From an uncultured Porphyromonadaceae bacterium (lineage in GTDB: Bacteria > Bacteroidota > Bacteroidia > Bacteroidales > Muribaculaceae), in NCBI GenBank assembly GCA_947178245.1, contig CAMWXO010000063.1, forward strand, positions 1 through 7,929: a DNA stretch of 7,929 nucleotides, read 5' to 3'. The notes under the pieces are model-generated. The model made no database searches. It had not been told where the DNA came from and was given only the letters and a program-made list of their open reading frames with translations. Below, piece after piece: positions 1 to 6,853 of this stretch. Numbering within the stretch: position 1 is the first letter of the stretch; each line of letters starts with the position of its first letter. A program made the translations under genes and the position numbers.

Positions 1-103
1 AGTCTAAAAGCTTTTTAAGTAATAGTGATATAATTTGTAAGTTAGTGGTTGAGTAGGTGTTGTGATTGCTTGTGAAAGTGATTGCAATAACTTAAAAATC
101 ACA

Positions 104-145
104 CTGCGGCCGGAGTTTGTGAAAATCTCGGCCGCAGCGCTTTTT
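104..145 (+). terminator. Hairpin terminator, best read on the plus strand (possibly bidirectional)
   Basis: The arms CTGCGGCCG (104-112) and CGGCCGCAG (129-137) are perfect 9-bp complements around a 16-nt loop. Three bases later comes a run of five T at 141-145, the usual arrangement of an intrinsic terminator read rightwards. On the minus strand the stem is followed, 5 nt on, by five T (A at 94-98), so it could also act as a back-up terminator for the ara operon. No coding sequence is recognisable in 1-103. The inference is that a plus-strand gene converging on araB ends left of this window. Confidence 0.7.
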
Positions 146-158
146 ATGTCTATATATG

Positions 159-186
159 AAAAAATCCCGGGCTGCAAACCCGGGAT
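159..186 (-). terminator. Intrinsic terminator of the ara operon
   Basis: The arms ATCCCGGG (164-171) and CCCGGGAT (179-186) are perfect 8-bp complements around a 7-nt loop. In the minus-strand reading the stem is followed directly by a T run (A at 159-164 on plus). It starts 36 nt after the araB stop codon, which makes it the expected end of the operon transcript. The GC-rich stem stands out from the A/T-rich surroundings. Confidence 0.88.
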
Positions 187-222
187 CGGTGAGAATAAAT
201 GTAGCTTTCAGTGAGTGTTCTC

Positions 223-1824
223 TCAATTCTTGATTGCCTCGACCGCTGCTTTTTCCACAGGTATGGCTGCAAGATAATTCTTGATGTAGCGGTTGAAGCC
301 CTCCACGTCTTCTTCGGTAGGAGTGATGCTTGAACCGGTATTCCCCTCGAACACTTCAATTTCAAGATAGTCGGCGAGGTTGCGGTCTTGCGTGTTGTTC
401 ACGAGATATCCTGCAAGGAGCGCCATGCCCCATGCGCCGCCTTCGCCGGCGGTGTCCATAACAGAGATGGGCGAGTTGAGGGCCGCGGCAAGCACACGCT
501 GGCCTACGCCGGGAGTCTTGAAAAGTCCGCCGTGGCCGGTGATGCGGTCCACTTTCACTTTCTCCTCGTCAAAGAGGATATCGTTGCCGATCTTCAGGCA
601 TGCTACGGCCGCGTTGAGGTTGGCACGCATGAAGTTGGCGAGATTGAAACGGTTGCTCACCGAGCGCACGAAGAGCGGGCGCCCCTCGTTGAGGCCCGTG
701 ATGGGCTCGCCCGAGAAGTAATTGAAAGATACGAGTCCGCCGCAATCGGGATCGCCGTTGAGCGCATTGTTGTAGAGCTTGCCGAAGATCTGGTTCATGT
801 CTACAGGCACTCCGAGAAGTTCGGTATACTCGCGGAAGAGTCCTACCCATGCGTTGAGGTCTGAGGTGCAGTTGTTGCAGTGCACCATAGCCACAAGGCT
901 TCCGTCGGGAGTGGTCACCATATCGATCATCTCGTAAGGCTTGCTCAGGTCTTTTTCAAGCACTATCATCGAGAACGACGATGTGCCGGCCGACACGTTG
1001 CCCGTGCGCTGCTTCACAGCGTTGGTGGCCACCATGCCGGTACCTGCGTCGCCTTCGGGCGGACATAGAGGCACGCCCGCCTTCAGATTGCCTGAGATGT
1101 CGAGCATCTTAGCTCCGTCTTCGGTGAGGACGCCGGCGTTTTCTCCTGCCACGAGAATCTTCGGGAGAACGTCTTCAAGTTTCCAGCCGAAGCCCTTGCC
1201 GGCGATCATTGCGTCGAATTTCTCCACCATACTGGCATCGTAGTTCTTCGTGGCCGGGTCTACGGGAATCATGCCGCTTCCGTCGCCGATGCCGATCACT
1301 TTCTCGCCCGTGAGCTGCCAGTGGATGTATCCTGCGAGAGTGGTGAGGAAAGCGAGCTCATCCACGTGCTTCTCTCCGTTAAGGATGGCCTGGTAGAGGT
1401 GGGATATGCTCCATCTCAGGGGGATGTTGTAGTTGAATTCTTCAGAAAGAATCTTTGCCGCCTCCCCGGTGTTGGTGTTGCGCCATGTACGGAATCCGGC
1501 CAGCTGATGACCGCCTTTGTCGAAAGGAAGATAACCGTGCATCATCGCGCTGATGCCGATGGCCTTGAGGTTGGTGATCTCGCAGCCATATTTCTTCTTC
1601 ACATCCTCGCGCAGATCGCGGTAGCAGTCCTGAAGACCGAATTTCACGGCTTCCAGACTGTAGGTCCAAAGTCCGTCGACAAGTTGATTCTCCCATTCAT
1701 GGCTTCCCTGGGCTATGGGGTTGTTGTGCTCGTCGATGAGCACGGCCTTGATACGGGTAGAGCCGAACTCTATTCCGAGCACGGCTTTACCCTCTTCTAT
1801 CATCTGTTTTGTCTTTTCAGGCAT
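223..1824 (-). CDS. araB: L-ribulokinase (FGGY family), AraB
   Basis: Phosphorylates L-ribulose with ATP to L-ribulose-5-phosphate, the second cytoplasmic step of arabinose breakdown. The 533-residue protein has the two-domain FGGY kinase layout. The N-terminal phosphate-binding segment is GIEFGSTRIKAVLID (17-31). CPPEGDAGTG (254-263) carries D259, the likely catalytic base. TGNVSAGTSS (274-283) begins the second ATPase-like domain. GHGGLFKTPGVGQ (430-442) and GEGGAWGMALLAGY (460-473) are nucleotide-binding parts of the C-terminal domain. Length is in the usual range for the family (E. coli AraB is a little longer). The ATG at 1822-1824 has an A-rich leader and no Shine-Dalgarno sequence. It is the last gene of the operon, 110 nt after araA. 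FGGY kinases differ in substrate, so ribulose specificity is inferred mainly from its place beside araA and araD; xylulokinase is the alternative. The gene is intact. Confidence 0.92.
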   Translation of the reverse strand: MPEKTKQMIEEGKAVLGIEFGSTRIKAVLIDEHNNPIAQGSHEWENQLVDGLWTYSLEAVKFGLQDCYRDLREDVKKKYGCEITNLKAIGISAMMHGYLPFDKGGHQLAGFRTWRNTNTGEAAKILSEEFNYNIPLRWSISHLYQAILNGEKHVDELAFLTTLAGYIHWQLTGEKVIGIGDGSGMIPVDPATKNYDASMVEKFDAMIAGKGFGWKLEDVLPKILVAGENAGVLTEDGAKMLDISGNLKAGVPLCPPEGDAGTGMVATNAVKQRTGNVSAGTSSFSMIVLEKDLSKPYEMIDMVTTPDGSLVAMVHCNNCTSDLNAWVGLFREYTELLGVPVDMNQIFGKLYNNALNGDPDCGGLVSFNYFSGEPITGLNEGRPLFVRSVSNRFNLANFMRANLNAAVACLKIGNDILFDEEKVKVDRITGHGGLFKTPGVGQRVLAAALNSPISVMDTAGEGGAWGMALLAGYLVNNTQDRNLADYLEIEVFEGNTGSSITPTEEDVEGFNRYIKNYLAAIPVEKAAVEAIKN

Positions 1825-1876
1825 GTTTCTTGGGATTGGGGTTTAATTCAGGAGGTTTAAGAGGCTAATTCCAAAA

Positions 1877-1913
1877 TATATGACTTAGATATCTTGTATA
1901 ACATATATATCTT
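1877..1913. promoter_or_regulatory. Candidate AraR operator or internal regulatory motif between araA and araB
   Basis: The 17-mer TATATGACTTAGATATC at 1877-1893 matches 16 of 17 bases with TATATGACTTATATATC at 6831-6847, in the other long A/T spacer of the operon. It overlaps a perfect 8-bp palindrome AGATATCT (1887-1894). A partial direct copy, TATATATCTT, follows at 1904-1913, 18 bp from TAGATATCTT. A weak -7-like element (TATATTTTG on the minus strand, 1872-1880) lies next to it, one base off the Bacteroidota TAnnTTTG consensus, with no clear -33 partner. Its role is inferred from recurrence and position. I do not recall the AraR operator consensus well enough to score this site. Confidence 0.4.
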
Positions 1914-1934
1914 AAACTTCCCAACCAGTCTAAA

Positions 1935-3461
1935 CTACTTATTCAGCAGATAGTAAACGTCGTTGTTTCTGAGCTCTTTCTTGAATCCCTGCATGGTGGT
2001 GTCTTTGTCGATGCGCACCATCTCGATGCCGGCCATCTCGGCATAGTCTTCCCAGAATTCGGGAGTGATGTCGTATGAGAAGCAGCTGTGGTGTGTGCCG
2101 CCGGCCATGATCCATGCTCCTGCTCCGATCTCGAAGTTGGGCATGGGGATCCAGAGAGCAGATGCCACGGGGAGCTTGGGCAGCGGTTTCGACTTGATGC
2201 ACTCCACGTCGTTTACGATAAGGCGGAAGCGGTTGCCGAGGTCTATCACTGTAGCCGTGATTCCTGCGCCGGGTTTCGAGGTGAAGACGAGACGGGCGGT
2301 CTGAGCCTTGCGGATGCCGATGCCGAGGAAGTGCACTTCGAGGCGAGGCTTCTCTTCGGCGATGAGCGGACATACTTCGAGCATGTGGGCCTGAAGGATG
2401 CTGCTGTTGGCGCCATCGAAATTGAGTGTATAGTCTTCGAGGAAGGAGCATCCCTTGCCCATGCCCTGGCTCATGAACCAGAGAGTGCGGTAGAGAGCGG
2501 CCGATTTCCAGTCGCCTTCAGCGCCGAAGCCGATGCCTTCCGCCATGAGGCGCTGCGAAGCGAGACCGGGGATCTGGTCGAAGCCTATGAAGTTGGGGTC
2601 GTTGATATCCTGAGTGCCGAGGTCGTCGAAGTTTGTTGTGAATGCCTTCGCGCCTTTCTCTTTCAGTATGCTGCGGATGGCGAGTTCAGCCTTGGCGGCC
2701 TCGTATACAGACTTGTAGCCGTCGCTCTTCTGATCTTCAAGCGCTGCATCGTGAGCGTAGAGCTTGAAATATTCTGCCACGAGTGCCTTTGCGTCTTCGT
2801 CGTTCACTTTCTTGTAGTGCTCCATGAGTTCGCTCACCGGGCAGTAGTCCACATGATAGCCGAGCTGCATCTCTGCGTCCACCTTATCGCCGTCGGTCAC
2901 GGCCACATTGTTCATCTGGTCGCCGAAGCGGAGCACGAGCATATCCTGGGCGTCGGCCCATGCTGCGGCTACGCGCTGCCATACTGCGATGCGATCCTGA
3001 GTGTTGGCGTCTTTCCAGTAGCCTACCACTACTTTGCGACGCACTTTCATGCGGGCGCAGATGTGGCCGAACTCGCGGTCGCCGTGTGCCGACTGGTTGA
3101 GGTTCATGAAGTCCATGTCCATAGTGTCCCAGGGTATCTCGGCGTTGTATTGGGTGTGGAGATGGAGGAGCGGCTTGCGGAGCGCCTGCAGGCCGTGGAT
3201 CCACATTTTGGCCGGTGAGAAGGTGTGCATCCATGTGATGATGCCGGCGCATTTCGGATCGTTGTTGGCGGCTTTCATTACGTCTTCCACTTCCTTTGAG
3301 GAGTTGGCTGTGCCTTTATATACCACCTTGATGGGGAGACGTCCCGAATTATTGAGTCCGTCTACCATTTCCTTTGAGTGAGCGTCTACTGCTACGACTG
3401 CGTCGCCTCCGTAAAGGAGCTGTGCGCCTGTCACCCACCATATTTCAAAATTTTCGTACAT
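1935..3461 (-). CDS. araA: L-arabinose isomerase, AraA
   Basis: Converts L-arabinose to L-ribulose in the cytoplasm, the entry step of the pathway; the family uses Mn2+. The 508-residue protein is full length (E. coli about 500) and opens with the family signature FEIWWVTGAQLLYG (5-18). The metal and active-site residues can be placed: E315 in GFGAEGDWK, E342 in FLEDYTLNF, H359 in QAHMLEVCP and the H457/H458 pair in AGGTHHSCFS. They correspond to E306, E333, H350 and H450 of E. coli AraA. The ATG at 3459-3461 is chosen because it starts just before the conserved N-terminus; its leader is A/T-rich without a Shine-Dalgarno sequence. It lies 153 nt downstream of araD and 110 nt upstream of araB. 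No frameshift or missing residue is seen. Confidence 0.97.
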   Translation of the reverse strand: MYENFEIWWVTGAQLLYGGDAVVAVDAHSKEMVDGLNNSGRLPIKVVYKGTANSSKEVEDVMKAANNDPKCAGIITWMHTFSPAKMWIHGLQALRKPLLHLHTQYNAEIPWDTMDMDFMNLNQSAHGDREFGHICARMKVRRKVVVGYWKDANTQDRIAVWQRVAAAWADAQDMLVLRFGDQMNNVAVTDGDKVDAEMQLGYHVDYCPVSELMEHYKKVNDEDAKALVAEYFKLYAHDAALEDQKSDGYKSVYEAAKAELAIRSILKEKGAKAFTTNFDDLGTQDINDPNFIGFDQIPGLASQRLMAEGIGFGAEGDWKSAALYRTLWFMSQGMGKGCSFLEDYTLNFDGANSSILQAHMLEVCPLIAEEKPRLEVHFLGIGIRKAQTARLVFTSKPGAGITATVIDLGNRFRLIVNDVECIKSKPLPKLPVASALWIPMPNFEIGAGAWIMAGGTHHSCFSYDITPEFWEDYAEMAGIEMVRIDKDTTMQGFKKELRNNDVYYLLNK

Positions 3462-3468
3462 GATATTG

Positions 3469-3610
3469 AAGTTTAAAAGGTTTAAAAAAGTTTAAGGGTT
3501 TAGAGTTTAAGTGGTTTGATTTAAGAGTTATAATCAGTCTTAGTGTCTAACTTCTTGTTCAGATATCCGGATGTTAAACCTTTAAACCTTCTAAACTCTT
3601 AAACCACTTG
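3469..3610. repeat. Degenerate TTTAA-rich inverted repeat in the araD-araA spacer
   Basis: The 153-nt spacer between araD and araA is built largely of short TTTAA/TTTAG units. On plus they read as GGTTTAA, AGTTTAA, GGTTTAG and AGTTTAAG over 3469-3526, then appear in the opposite orientation (TTAAACC, TTTAAACC, CTAAACTC, TTAAACCAC) over 3574-3607. Each arm holds units about 7-10 bp apart, so the two arms can pair only imperfectly. The 45-nt middle is non-repetitive and contains AGTCTTA (3536-3542), a faint echo of the GACTTA motif elsewhere in the operon. No gene or terminator is evident. The function is unknown; an RNA structure or a decayed simple-repeat element are the options. Confidence 0.6.
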
Positions 3611-3614
3611 CCGC

Positions 3615-4301
3615 TTAATTCTGACCGTAATAGGCGTTGGGGCCGTGCTTGCGGTTGAAGTGCTTCTCGATGAGGAGCGGATTCATGGTAAGGCCCGGAT
3701 TGGCGGCAAACGCGATGCTCGCCATCTTAGCCACCTGCTCCATCACCACTGCATTGTGAACCGCATCGTGGGCGTCTTTGCCCCATGAGAACGGGCCGTG
3801 GTTTTTCACGAGCACTCCGGGGGTGTGCATGGGATTCATGCCCTCGAATCGCTTGATGATGACATTGCCCGTCTCAAGCTCGTAGGCACCTTTCACCTCG
3901 GCCTCGGTCATGTCGGCGGTGCAGGGAATGGCCTCATGGAAATAGTCGGCGTGAGTGGTGCCGATATTGGGAATGTCGAGTCCTGCCTGAGCCCATGCGG
4001 TGGCGTAGGTGGAGTGTGTGTGGACCACGCCGCCCACCTCCGGGAAAGCCCTGTAGATGGCGAGGTGGGTGGGAGTGTCGCTCGAGGGTTTGAGCTGACC
4101 CTCCACTACGTTGCCCTGAAGATCAACCACAACCATGTCTTCGGGTTTCATCACGTCATAGTCTACGCCGCTGGGCTTGATCACCACCAGCCCCTTTTCG
4201 CGGTCGATGCCCGAGACATTGCCCCACGTGAAGATCACGAGTCCGTGCTTCACGAGATCCATATTGGCCTTATAGACCTCTTCTTTAAGTTTTTCAAGCA
4301 T
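3615..4301 (-). CDS. araD: L-ribulose-5-phosphate 4-epimerase, AraD
   Basis: A zinc enzyme that converts L-ribulose-5-phosphate to D-xylulose-5-phosphate by retro-aldol/aldol chemistry, feeding the pentose phosphate pathway. The 228 residues match the class II aldolase/epimerase family (E. coli AraD 231). FTWGNVSG (24-31), KPSGVDY (42-48) and SSDTPTH (73-79) form the phosphate and substrate site. HTHS (94-97) supplies zinc ligands H94 and H96, and NHGPF (167-171) the third, H168. D75 and D119 correspond to D76 and D120 of E. coli. The C-terminal tail AYYGQ (223-227) carries the conserved tyrosine that acts from the neighbouring subunit. These features favour AraD over the related fuculose-phosphate aldolase. 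It starts only 7 nt after the araR stop codon, so the two are probably translationally close. Confidence 0.96.
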   Translation of the reverse strand: MLEKLKEEVYKANMDLVKHGLVIFTWGNVSGIDREKGLVVIKPSGVDYDVMKPEDMVVVDLQGNVVEGQLKPSSDTPTHLAIYRAFPEVGGVVHTHSTYATAWAQAGLDIPNIGTTHADYFHEAIPCTADMTEAEVKGAYELETGNVIIKRFEGMNPMHTPGVLVKNHGPFSWGKDAHDAVHNAVVMEQVAKMASIAFAANPGLTMNPLLIEKHFNRKHGPNAYYGQN

Positions 4302-4308
4302 AAATGTT

Positions 4309-4953
4309 CTATATTATGAATTTATAAAGGCTGGCGCCGCGTTTTGAACTGCTCTTGTCGATCATGTCGGTCTTCTCAAGGTCATAGAGCTCGGTCACTC
4401 TCTTGCGGAAGTTCCTCTTGTCGAGTTTTTCGCCGAGTACGGCCTCATACACTCCCTGCAGCTGGCTCAGGGTGAAGAGTTCGGGGAGGAACTGAAACAC
4501 GAGCGGCTTCCGGTGAAGCTGTTGCCTCAGATATTCCAGAGCCTTCTCCACAATGCGCGGATGATCGAAGAAGAGTTCGGGCATTTCGTCGAGCGCCACC
4601 CAGCGGGCATTGTTGTCTGTGACCCGCTGATGATCCTGATCGTCGAAATTCAGGAGCGCGCAATAGGCCACCGAGATGACTCTCGCTCCCGGATCACGGT
4701 CTACGTCGCCGAAAGCGCCCACCTGATCCATATACACGTTTTCGAGCCCTGTGAGCTGATGGAGCACACGCTTCGCGGCGTCGTCGAGAGATTCTCCTTG
4801 CTCTACGAATCCCCCCATCAGCGACCATTTGTCCCTTCCGGGCATCATGCGCCGCTTGATGAGAAGAATGTTGAGTTTGCCCTCATGGAGCCCGAAGATC
4901 ACGCAGTCGACACTCACGTAGTGCCTTGCATGCTCTCTGTAATAGGAATGCAT
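4309..4953 (-). CDS. araR: Nudix-fold arabinose-responsive transcriptional regulator, AraR (NrtR family)
   Basis: Likely repressor of the operon. The Bacteroides thetaiotaomicron AraR studied experimentally binds L-arabinose in a Nudix domain and then releases DNA; this 214-residue protein has the same layout and closely similar blocks. The Nudix domain covers about 10-140 (VSVDCVIFGL, KWSLMGGFVEQGESLDDAAKR, VGAFGDVDRDPGARVISVAY). The hydrolase box is degenerate: where REUxEE is expected the sequence has RVLHQL, so a sensor rather than an enzyme is expected. A winged helix-turn-helix follows at about 155-214 (FTLSQLQGVYEAVLGE, DKRNFRKRV, SSKRGASLYKF). I chose the ATG at 4951-4953. An in-frame GTG at 4972-4974 would add seven residues (VNYQSRI as encoded) that lie in repeat-like spacer DNA and have no counterpart in the family. 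The gene sits inside the operon it probably controls, implying autoregulation. Confidence 0.93.
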   Translation of the reverse strand: MHSYYREHARHYVSVDCVIFGLHEGKLNILLIKRRMMPGRDKWSLMGGFVEQGESLDDAAKRVLHQLTGLENVYMDQVGAFGDVDRDPGARVISVAYCALLNFDDQDHQRVTDNNARWVALDEMPELFFDHPRIVEKALEYLRQQLHRKPLVFQFLPELFTLSQLQGVYEAVLGEKLDKRNFRKRVTELYDLEKTDMIDKSSSKRGASLYKFII

Positions 4954-5080
4954 AATTCTTGATTGATAATTCACAATTCAGTTAATTTCTAACTCACGAT
5001 GCCTGATGCGTGCATGTCTATTATTGAGTAGCCGATTATGCATTAAGCAGTGTGCATTGTGCATTAACGGAATTATGCAT
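4948..5080. repeat. TGCAT-rich spacer bounded by an 11-bp inverted repeat
   Basis: ATGCATAATTC at 4948-4958 and its exact reverse complement GAATTATGCAT at 5070-5080 bound almost the whole 135-nt gap between the transporter and araR; the left copy includes the araR start codon. Inside, TGCAT recurs at 5011, 5039, 5053 and 5060, and GCATTAA occurs at 5040-5046 and 5061-5067. A second A/T patch (AATTC, GATAATTC, ACAATTC) lies at 4955-4979. No gene, promoter consensus or terminator is visible. It looks like decayed simple-repeat or small palindromic element sequence; its function is unknown. Confidence 0.5.
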
Positions 5081-5088
5081 CTGTGGAA

Positions 5089-6783
5089 TTACCAGAAATA
5101 CCAGTAGAACGCAACCGTGATTGCAAGAATGATGCAAGAATGGATCACGTCCCAGTGGTTCCAGCTCTCTCTCGTCACCTGGCGCTGCTCCGGAGTCGAG
5201 GTGCCGAACACAAGGCCCTGGATTGACTTCTCTTCGGGTGCTTTGGTGAAGAGTGACACGATTACGCCCACAAGGAGGCAGAATACGAGCATCCAGCCGC
5301 AGAAGAAGAGCCAGTTCTCATCGTAGAAGATGGTCTGGAAGAAACCCGGGTTAGCCACGCTGCCCGGTTCGATGCCCTGACTTGAATAGTAGATCTTGGC
5401 GCCAAGACGGGTAAGGCCGATGATGAGGCCGGAAAGGAGGGCCCACATGCCGCCCTGTGCCGATGCTCTCTTCCATAGGATACCGATGAGGAAGGCGGCT
5501 GCGATACCGGGAGCGAGAACGCTCTGCACGTCCTGGAGATACAGATAGAGAACATCGCCTACGGAGCGCATCACGGGAATCCAGAGGATACCGAGAATCA
5601 CGATCACCACTGTGGCTGCCTGTCCGATCCTGACGAGTTTCTTAGCCTCGGTGTTGGGTTTGAATCTCTGATAGAAGTCAATTGTGAAGAGTGCTGCGGA
5701 GGAGTTGAAGAGGGATGCGAGCGAAGACATGAGCGCTGCGAGGATGCCGCATACGATCAGGCCCTTGACGCCTGCGGGGAGCAGTTTGGCCACCAGTGTG
5801 GGGAATGCCGCGTCGGAGTTGGGAGCGCCGTTGGGAAGCATCGGGAGGAAATCTCCGAGTTGCTGATGGAGCGCAAACGCGATCATGCCCGGAATGAGGA
5901 ACAGGAACACGGGGAGAAGCTTCAGGTATGCTCCGAAGATAGTACCGCGGCGCGCTTCACGTTCATTCTTGCCCGAGAGAACGCGCTGCACGATAAACTG
6001 GTCGGTACACCAGTACCAGAAACCGATCACGGCAGAGCCGATGAGCGCTCCCAGCCAGGGATACTGCGGGTCGTTGTTGCTGCGGATGAGATTGACCATC
6101 GTGTCGCCTTCCTCGTTGACCTTTACCTGAGAGCAGATTTCCATCATCTGATCCCAGCCGCCGAGTTCCTTGAGGCCGAGCACCAGAATGATAAGCGAGC
6201 CGAGCAGAAGGATCGGCGTCTGAAGCACGGATGTGTAGAGCACGGATTTCATACCTCCGAATATGGTGTAGAGAGCCGTGATGAGGACGAGGCCGATGGC
6301 TGCGATCCAGAAGAAGTCGATGCCCCAGAGAGTGTCGATGCCGAATACCTGCTGGAACACGAGGCCTCCGGCATAGACCGTCACTGCTACTTTAGTGAGC
6401 ACGTATGAGATGAGCGATATCACCGAGAGTATAGTGCGCGATGCGGGATTGAAACGCTTCTCGAGAAACTCCGGCATGGTGATCACCATGGAGCGGCTGT
6501 AGAAAGGTACGAACACCCATCCCAGGAGAAGTATCATCCAGCCCTGAATTTCCCAGTGGGCCATAGCCATGCCCGAACTTGCGCCCGAACCTGCAAGGCC
6601 GATCAGGTGTTCTGATCCGATGTTTGATGCGAAAATGGATGCGCCTATAGCGATCCAGGTGGCGTCTTTGCCACCGAGGAAGTAGTCGTCCGCATCGTTC
6701 TGCTTCTGCTTCATCACCCACACGATGATGCCGATGAGGGCAATTGCGAAGATGGCGACTACGATCCAGTCTAATAATGCCAT
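5089..6783 (-). CDS. Sodium/solute symporter (SSS/SGLT family), probable L-arabinose importer
   Basis: An inner-membrane transporter that couples sugar uptake to Na+ entry. The 564 residues fit the family (Vibrio vSGLT about 540). Hydrophobic segments suggest 14 helices, near 5-24, 43-63, 80-98, 118-140, 155-175, 188-205, 243-262, 283-306, 333-355, 385-404, 410-432, 443-462, 488-512 and 545-563. The family signature FASNIGSEHLIGLAGSG (51-67) is clear; N54 and E58 align with vSGLT sugar-contact residues N64 and E68, and H59 stands where vSGLT has Q69. AALMSSLASLFNSS (349-362) gives the Na+ site A350, S353 and S354. FWYWCTDQFIVQR (255-267) is the family's sugar/gate region. Arabinose as substrate is inferred from the operon. 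The ATG at 6781-6783 fits the N-terminal helix and has an A-rich leader without a Shine-Dalgarno sequence. Confidence 0.93.
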   Translation of the reverse strand: MALLDWIVVAIFAIALIGIIVWVMKQKQNDADDYFLGGKDATWIAIGASIFASNIGSEHLIGLAGSGASSGMAMAHWEIQGWMILLLGWVFVPFYSRSMVITMPEFLEKRFNPASRTILSVISLISYVLTKVAVTVYAGGLVFQQVFGIDTLWGIDFFWIAAIGLVLITALYTIFGGMKSVLYTSVLQTPILLLGSLIILVLGLKELGGWDQMMEICSQVKVNEEGDTMVNLIRSNNDPQYPWLGALIGSAVIGFWYWCTDQFIVQRVLSGKNEREARRGTIFGAYLKLLPVFLFLIPGMIAFALHQQLGDFLPMLPNGAPNSDAAFPTLVAKLLPAGVKGLIVCGILAALMSSLASLFNSSAALFTIDFYQRFKPNTEAKKLVRIGQAATVVIVILGILWIPVMRSVGDVLYLYLQDVQSVLAPGIAAAFLIGILWKRASAQGGMWALLSGLIIGLTRLGAKIYYSSQGIEPGSVANPGFFQTIFYDENWLFFCGWMLVFCLLVGVIVSLFTKAPEEKSIQGLVFGTSTPEQRQVTRESWNHWDVIHSCIILAITVAFYWYFW

Positions 6784-6821
6784 GTCTGTTTATGTTTTTT
6801 TGTTGTTTGTTGTCTGTGAAT

Positions 6822-6847
6822 TATAAGTCTTATATGACTTATATATC
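6822..6847. promoter_or_regulatory. 22-bp palindrome upstream of the transporter, candidate AraR operator
   Basis: TATAAGTC (6822-6829) and GACTTATA (6836-6843) are perfect inverted 8-bp arms around a 6-bp centre, TTATAT. The right part, TATATGACTTATATATC (6831-6847), is repeated with one mismatch in the araA-araB spacer. A symmetric site of this size suits a dimeric winged-helix regulator such as the AraR encoded two genes downstream. It lies 38-61 nt upstream of the transporter start. No good TAnnTTTG promoter element and no T run follow it, so an internal promoter or terminator is not supported. Assignment to AraR is inference. Confidence 0.5.
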
Positions 6848-6853
6848 ATATAT

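Noticed and set aside
62..85. Direct repeat GTGATTGC at 62-69 and 78-85
   Set aside because: Only 8 bp and two copies in A/T-rich DNA, with no array, inverted partner or neighbouring gene to give it meaning; not a CRISPR.
1..103. Possible 3' end of a coding gene at the left edge
   Set aside because: Stops are dense (for example three consecutive stop codons at 20-28) and no protein-like segment is seen; treated as spacer.
388..864. Plus-strand open frames opposite araB, and others opposite araD, araR, the transporter and galM
   Set aside because: Each overlaps a strongly supported minus-strand gene and shows no family motif; they are complement shadows.
1872..1880. Bacteroidota -7 promoter element on the minus strand
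   Set aside because: TATATTTTG is one base off the TAnnTTTG spacing and no TTTG -33 element lies at the right distance, so it is not called as a promoter.
2088..3218. A long plus-strand open frame of about 376 codons opposite araA
   Set aside because: It lies wholly antisense to a well-conserved isomerase gene. Its translation is rich in V, A, H, E and C with no recognisable domain, as expected from the complement of GC-biased codons.
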